DNA of 10,430 nucleotides from Planctomycetaceae bacterium. Its GTDB lineage: Bacteria; Planctomycetota; Planctomycetia; Planctomycetales; Planctomycetaceae. The notes under the pieces are model-generated. The model saw only the letters and a program-made list of their open reading frames with translations. It did not search any database and was not told the origin of the DNA. The DNA is taken from the NCBI GenBank assembly GCA_020426085.1, contig JAGQQP010000097.1, positions 1 to 10,430 on the forward strand, written 5' to 3'. Both the position numbers and the translations under genes were made by a program. Positions 6,813 through 10,430 of the stretch are shown in pieces. Within the stretch, counting starts at the first letter, position 1, and each line of letters begins with the position of its first letter.

Positions 6813-8084
6813 TTACTTTGATACCAGTGGACTGGAAGTCATGGCGTCTGCTTCATCGGTCACGTTGATGAACCAGATTTTCGTTCCAGCAGGTGGGGCA
6901 GGGCCTGTGATTTTTGTCCCATTCACTTCCAGTCCAATGGATTGCCACTTTCGTTCAGGGTTTGGACCTTCGTCTGTGGTGTAGTTGAGTACGGCGGTTT
7001 TGATTTTGACCGGCTCAGCCAGTTCCGCTGTTACTTTACCGTCTTTGACAGCGGGGTTTTGTACGACAGGTAGCGGAGCCTGTTTTTTCAGGTACTGGTC
7101 AACAAATCTGGCGATTTCAACAGGCCTCCAACCAGCCGGATGACTGTGGCCCATTTTGACTTCAATTCGAATATTGCGAGGCGTTTCTTTGGGGACGGCT
7201 TCAAAGCTCTTCTGATAGGCACTGAGCCAGTAGGCAAAGTCATTCGTGCCATTCACAAACAGGATCGGCATTTGAACTGCTTTCAGATACTGGCCCGGGT
7301 CATAAAGTTGCATCCAGCTTTTCCGGTCTTCCTCTGGCAGTTTGTTAATGGATGATTCAAAGACCGAATGGTCATTCAGAAAACCGCAGCCATAAACGGG
7401 CACGGCGGCATCGAAACGGTTATCCAGTCCCGCGACGATACAGGTCAGATAGCCTCCCCATGAAATACCGGTGACAGCTGTCCGGTCCTTGTCCACTTCC
7501 GGAAAGGAGCGAATCAGTGAATGTGCCAGAATCGCATTTGCGGGAGCGTGGTAACACCAGTGTTCTGACTGGTCGTCTTTTACCGCTTCAAATTTTTCTT
7601 TATGCGACTGATCGGGGCCGCCGGCTTCCAGTCGGTTTCGATGCTTGCGATCATGCGGATTTTTTCCATCGATCGGTTGCGAGCCTGCCAGGTCCATAGA
7701 AATTGCGGCGTATCCTTTCAGAGCCCACAACTCAGCCCACTCACGAAAAGCGGTACCTCCGCCGCCGTGAATCAAAACGATGCCGGGATATTTTTTGCCC
7801 ATTGGTTCTTTCGGGTTGAGTGTAGCCGGCGATGCATAAAAGGCGAATACCTTTGTCGGTTTGCCGCGATATTCCAGGCCTTGATACAGCAGTGATCTGA
7901 CGGGAGACTTATCGTCGATCCATTCAAATTCGGGTGCCTTGCTGAGGGATTTCAGATCCCAGGGCGTAGTCTCCGGCAGACGGGGATCAGGCTGAATGAC
8001 ATCTTCTGCCGCCATCAAACCAGAGGCAGTGAGTGCCGTCATCAGGATCAGCAACAGAACTTTGAATTTGTGAGCGAGCTGCAT
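6813..8084 (-). CDS. Secreted alpha/beta hydrolase (dienelactone hydrolase/acetyl-xylan-esterase-like)
   Basis: Predicted 423-aa exported esterase or peptidase-like hydrolase. The start at 8084 is chosen because ACAGG lies 7 nt upstream and a signal peptide follows (hydrophobic 8-24, probable cleavage near LMAA, 26); an ATG at 8099 lacks a ribosome binding site. The fold's marks are present: oxyanion-hole HGGGG at 106-110, nucleophile elbow GISWGG with Ser208, acid candidate Asp282 in NGTNDF, and His313 or His315 in MGHSH. Residues about 345-423 after the catalytic domain form a separate, strand-rich C-terminal unit, perhaps a beta-sandwich. Substrate is unknown; esters on plant or algal polysaccharides are usual for secreted planctomycete members, but that is family-level inference. 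It is transcribed toward the SNF2 gene with 12 nt between stops, and apparently alone, with about 185 bp of its own upstream region. Confidence 0.88.
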   Translation of the reverse strand: MQLAHKFKVLLLILMTALTASGLMAAEDVIQPDPRLPETTPWDLKSLSKAPEFEWIDDKSPVRSLLYQGLEYRGKPTKVFAFYASPATLNPKEPMGKKYPGIVLIHGGGGTAFREWAELWALKGYAAISMDLAGSQPIDGKNPHDRKHRNRLEAGGPDQSHKEKFEAVKDDQSEHWCYHAPANAILAHSLIRSFPEVDKDRTAVTGISWGGYLTCIVAGLDNRFDAAVPVYGCGFLNDHSVFESSINKLPEEDRKSWMQLYDPGQYLKAVQMPILFVNGTNDFAYWLSAYQKSFEAVPKETPRNIRIEVKMGHSHPAGWRPVEIARFVDQYLKKQAPLPVVQNPAVKDGKVTAELAEPVKIKTAVLNYTTDEGPNPERKWQSIGLEVNGTKITGPAPPAGTKIWFINVTDEADAMTSSPLVSK

Positions 8085-8227
8085 AGTTATACCTGTCATA
8101 TATCAAAGGTGGGATAATTTGGTGAACCATAATTATCAATGACAGAATCAGCTGACGCAAGCGTATGGTTTCAGGATCTGCGAGTTGCGATTTAATAAGA
8201 GTCTTTACTTTGGCTTTCTGTTACAGA

Positions 8228-8261
8228 CTGATAATTGCTTTGGAGATGTTCCGCAATTCAG
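8228..8261. repeat. Inverted repeat upstream of the hydrolase gene
   Basis: AATTGC (8233-8238) pairs with GCAATT (8253-8258), and CTG (8228-8230) pairs with CAG (8259-8261) after a two-base bulge: nine pairs around a 14-nt loop. It begins 8 nt beyond the DgkA-like stop codon and lies about 150 nt upstream of the hydrolase start. It could be a weak terminator or an operator; no T run follows it. Confidence 0.25.
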
Positions 8262-8268
8262 AGACAGA

Positions 8269-8703
8269 TCAGAAAAGCAGGCGATACAGGGCCGATCCGA
8301 AAATGATACAGATGGTAATGACTGAGCCGATGATGCTGACGCCAACCGCCGCCGTACCTGCTTTGAAGGTGTTCTGAGACTCTGCAGGAAGATGTTTACC
8401 GAGGATACTCCAGATCGATTTTAAAACCTGATTGAACATCTGGGCGCAGAGAACCGTTGTCAGTGACAGCACCAGTATCGCCCAGTGTGTTGCGGATAAC
8501 CCTAACAGAGTCGCAGCAGCAATGACGGCACTGCCTGCAAAAAAGTGAATAAAGAATGTGCTGTCGAGCCGGATGCCAAATTTGATACCACTTTCCACAT
8601 CAATCAGACGCTGTCTCCATTCGGACCGCAGTTTATCCGAATCTGCAGCAGCTGTTGTTTGCCGTTGAAAAGGTTTGACTTGAGTATTCTGTGATTTGAT
8701 CAC
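8269..8703 (-). CDS. DgkA-fold membrane protein with substituted catalytic residues
   Basis: Predicted 144 aa. Three membrane helices at about 52-69, 73-90 and 117-138 follow a polar N-terminus and an amphipathic segment (ESGIKFGIR, 37-45). Order, spacing and length match prokaryotic diacylglycerol/undecaprenol kinases. By eye-alignment to E. coli DgkA, Asn91 and Lys114 match Asn72 and Lys94. However, the catalytic Glu69 is Gln88, the metal ligand Glu76 is Lys95, Asp95 becomes Ala115, and Glu28 becomes Asp47. Kinase activity is therefore doubtful; a lipid-binding or structural role, or a changed chemistry, is possible. The GTG start at 8703 is the only sensible one: TAGGA lies 9 nt upstream and includes the TAG stop of the barrel gene, suggesting coupled translation. 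It sits in the inner membrane by prediction. Fold assignment is moderately sure; function is open. Confidence 0.8.
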   Translation of the reverse strand: MIKSQNTQVKPFQRQTTAAADSDKLRSEWRQRLIDVESGIKFGIRLDSTFFIHFFAGSAVIAAATLLGLSATHWAILVLSLTTVLCAQMFNQVLKSIWSILGKHLPAESQNTFKAGTAAVGVSIIGSVITICIIFGSALYRLLF

Positions 8704-8712
8704 TGTTCCGAT

Positions 8713-8717
8713 TCCTA
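8713..8717 (-). promoter_or_regulatory. Ribosome binding site overlapping the upstream stop codon
   Basis: TAGGA on the minus strand contains the TAG stop codon of the LptD-like gene (8717-8715) and lies 9 nt before the GTG start at 8703. It supports that unusual start codon and suggests that ribosomes finishing the barrel gene help start the DgkA-like gene. Confidence 0.5.
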
Positions 8718-10430
8718 TTGTGAAGCAGTGTTACCTAAAATTGAGGATAAATCAGAAGGCGCGCCACCAAAGTTTCCGAAGCGAGGCATGATGGTTAAGC
8801 CAATGCCGGCATTTCCAGTGCTCTGGTTATATGACATTCCCAGACTCGTGATAAAATCGGCGCCCGTGCGAGTAAGTGAGAGTATCTGTCCGCGATTGAT
8901 ATTTTCTCCCAGGTCATACGCAGTGCTGACGCCCGCGCTCCATTTCTGGCTCATTACATAGTTCAGGCTGGCAGAAATAATCTTACTGTCCAGGCCGCCG
9001 CCCCCTTTAATCTGCTGCAATGCCACGTTGACTGACATGCGTTTCGTGCGTTGACTTGTGATTGAGACGTCCCAGAGTTGTTGTGCACCGTCAAAGACAT
9101 CGTAGTAGGCATTGGCTGCCATCGTAGTCCGATCTCCGAGGAACCATTGATAATGTCCACCCAAAAGACCGAAGTCTTCACCAAAGTTGTCTCGGTTTGG
9201 ATTCGGGAAATAGGATGCTTCCAGATCCAGAGTCATCCAGTCTTTAATCCGCATCTGATCCGGTGGTCCGGTCTTCGTCTGCAGTCGATGCCGCCACGCC
9301 ATACGAAGTACCTGCTGATCGTCAACAAGTTCGTAGTAAGGATCGGTCACACCACGACCGGCTCCTGTACGAACGGCATAAAAGCGGGGGTCAAACTGAG
9401 GAGGCAGGGTTCCACCAAAGGTGTTGATCACCAGACGTTCGCGGAACATCTCCTGTGCATTGTCATCAAATTCATTGTATTGTGCGATTCCGGACAGGTT
9501 CTCGCTTGAATCACTGAAAGAGTAATCGGCTTCCAGCACCATCTTATGTGCCAAACCGTTCAAATTGAAATAAGGATTGTATACGTCTGGGTAGATACGC
9601 TCCGCCATAATACTGCTGCGCAAACCGGCTGAACCGTAGAGGCGGTCGATCTGCTGTTGCTGCAGACCCTGTTCCCAATAAGCAGCTTCGCCCATCACAT
9701 AGGGTGTCAGAATAAATGGACCCAGGTTGAATGGTGCTTCCAGCTGATTACGGGTCATCGCCACCAGTCCCTGTGAATCGGCAATGAAGGGCAGTGGAGT
9801 GAAAACATCCTGTTGGGGATTGTAAGGTGCAGAACCTGGTTTCAGTTTTCCATAACCCACAGAGGTATGCGATGTCCAGTTCAACAGATTCCCAAACAGG
9901 GGCTCACCCAGCAGGAACAGATCCGCTTTGGGCAGCCAGTCGGTTGTGTTTTCGTATCCATTCAGCTTTGTTCTGCCGATGACTGACCAGGACCAGTTGT
10001 CCTGCTGCTGTTTCAGGTGTAACAGTGTTTCGACATCTTTTCGCGTATTGAAATCAGATTGAAAATATTCCTGCTGGAAGTTTCTGTCAGAGAACAGACC
10101 GGCTTCACTGGTTAACGTCATACCGAACGGAGAGGTCTGCCGGTGCTGATGATTCAGGAAATAACGATCTTTGGTTGACGGGACAAGGTCGCGTCGGTCT
10201 GCCCCGAGGTTGTCCGTGCCACTGTCATGAATGTAAAACGCTTCCGCATTTCCGCTGAAGATATTGTCGAAGCCGAACAGGTTCGCTCCCTGGTAATTGC
10301 CGGCCTGTCCAAGACCGATACCCCGATACGAATAGTAATCAACCTGGCCTTCCCAGTTTGTACCCGCGGGACGTTCGAGCCCCAGCAGCTTGAACATGTC
10401 CCATTCCGTCTCAACCTGGAAACCAAATAT
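8715..10430 (-). CDS. LptD/OstA-like outer-membrane beta-barrel protein (5' end outside window)
   Basis: The frame is open to the right edge, with 571 residues visible; the eleven before Met12 (FGFQVETEWD region) read as ordinary coding sequence, so the gene starts beyond the window. The text resembles the barrel domain of LPS-assembly/organic-solvent-tolerance proteins as seen in planctomycetes: MFKLLGL at 12-18, a Tyr/Gly-rich strand region (DYYSYRGIGLG, 31-41), SDRNFQQEYF at 114-123, the charged TRKDVETLLHLKQQQDNWSW stretch at about 129-148, and then alternating aromatic strands to the end. The C-terminal GIGLTIMPRFG region resembles a last strand, although the tail ends in polar residues rather than Phe. 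The predicted role is insertion of LPS or a similar lipid into the outer membrane. Any N-terminal OstA domain would lie outside the window, so the LptD call is family resemblance, not proof. It is followed by, and probably translationally coupled to, the DgkA-like gene. Confidence 0.68.
   Translation of the reverse strand: MFGFQVETEWDMFKLLGLERPAGTNWEGQVDYYSYRGIGLGQAGNYQGANLFGFDNIFSGNAEAFYIHDSGTDNLGADRRDLVPSTKDRYFLNHQHRQTSPFGMTLTSEAGLFSDRNFQQEYFQSDFNTRKDVETLLHLKQQQDNWSWSVIGRTKLNGYENTTDWLPKADLFLLGEPLFGNLLNWTSHTSVGYGKLKPGSAPYNPQQDVFTPLPFIADSQGLVAMTRNQLEAPFNLGPFILTPYVMGEAAYWEQGLQQQQIDRLYGSAGLRSSIMAERIYPDVYNPYFNLNGLAHKMVLEADYSFSDSSENLSGIAQYNEFDDNAQEMFRERLVINTFGGTLPPQFDPRFYAVRTGAGRGVTDPYYELVDDQQVLRMAWRHRLQTKTGPPDQMRIKDWMTLDLEASYFPNPNRDNFGEDFGLLGGHYQWFLGDRTTMAANAYYDVFDGAQQLWDVSITSQRTKRMSVNVALQQIKGGGGLDSKIISASLNYVMSQKWSAGVSTAYDLGENINRGQILSLTRTGADFITSLGMSYNQSTGNAGIGLTIMPRFGNFGGAPSDLSSILGNTASQ

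Overview
The window looks like a chromosomal segment of a Planctomycetota bacterium. The evidence is a secreted FGly-type sulfatase, a secreted PQQ-like beta-propeller protein whose mature start reads NWPGWRGP, a secreted dienelactone-hydrolase-like esterase, an LptD-like outer-membrane barrel, and moderate base composition (about half GC by eye). A Gimesia/Rubinisphaera-like genus is plausible, but this is inferred from style and no marker gene proves it. I see no rRNA, tRNA, CRISPR array, insertion sequence or phage gene.

Layout. (1) 1-986, minus: 5' part of a secreted PQQ-like beta-propeller protein that leaves the window at its left edge; a good candidate promoter lies at 1081-1110. (2) 1107-3924, minus: a probable two-gene operon with a PaaK-type acyl/aryl-CoA ligase first and a secreted sulfatase 37 nt downstream. 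(3) 3925-4277: a divergent intergenic region of about 350 bp with two sets of inverted repeats and one doubtful short ORF. (4) 4278-6800, plus: an unrecognised cytosolic protein of about 176 aa, followed after 63 nt by a 642-aa SNF2-family ATPase. (5) 6813-8084, minus: a secreted alpha/beta hydrolase converging on the SNF2 gene with only 12 nt between stop codons. (6) 8269-10430, minus: an LptD-like outer-membrane barrel protein (5' end outside the window) followed by a small DgkA-fold membrane protein whose ribosome binding site overlaps the barrel gene's stop codon.

How the genes may work together. The sulfatase, hydrolase and beta-propeller protein fit export-based scavenging of sulfated or esterified polymers, which is common in planctomycetes, but the ligase-sulfatase pair has no proven shared pathway. 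The LptD-like/DgkA-like pair suggests envelope lipid handling. The most interesting points are the DgkA-fold protein that appears to have lost the catalytic glutamate and metal-binding residues, and the uncharacterised small protein paired with a SNF2 ATPase. Neither is shown here to be a new system. The rest is ordinary planctomycete gene content.
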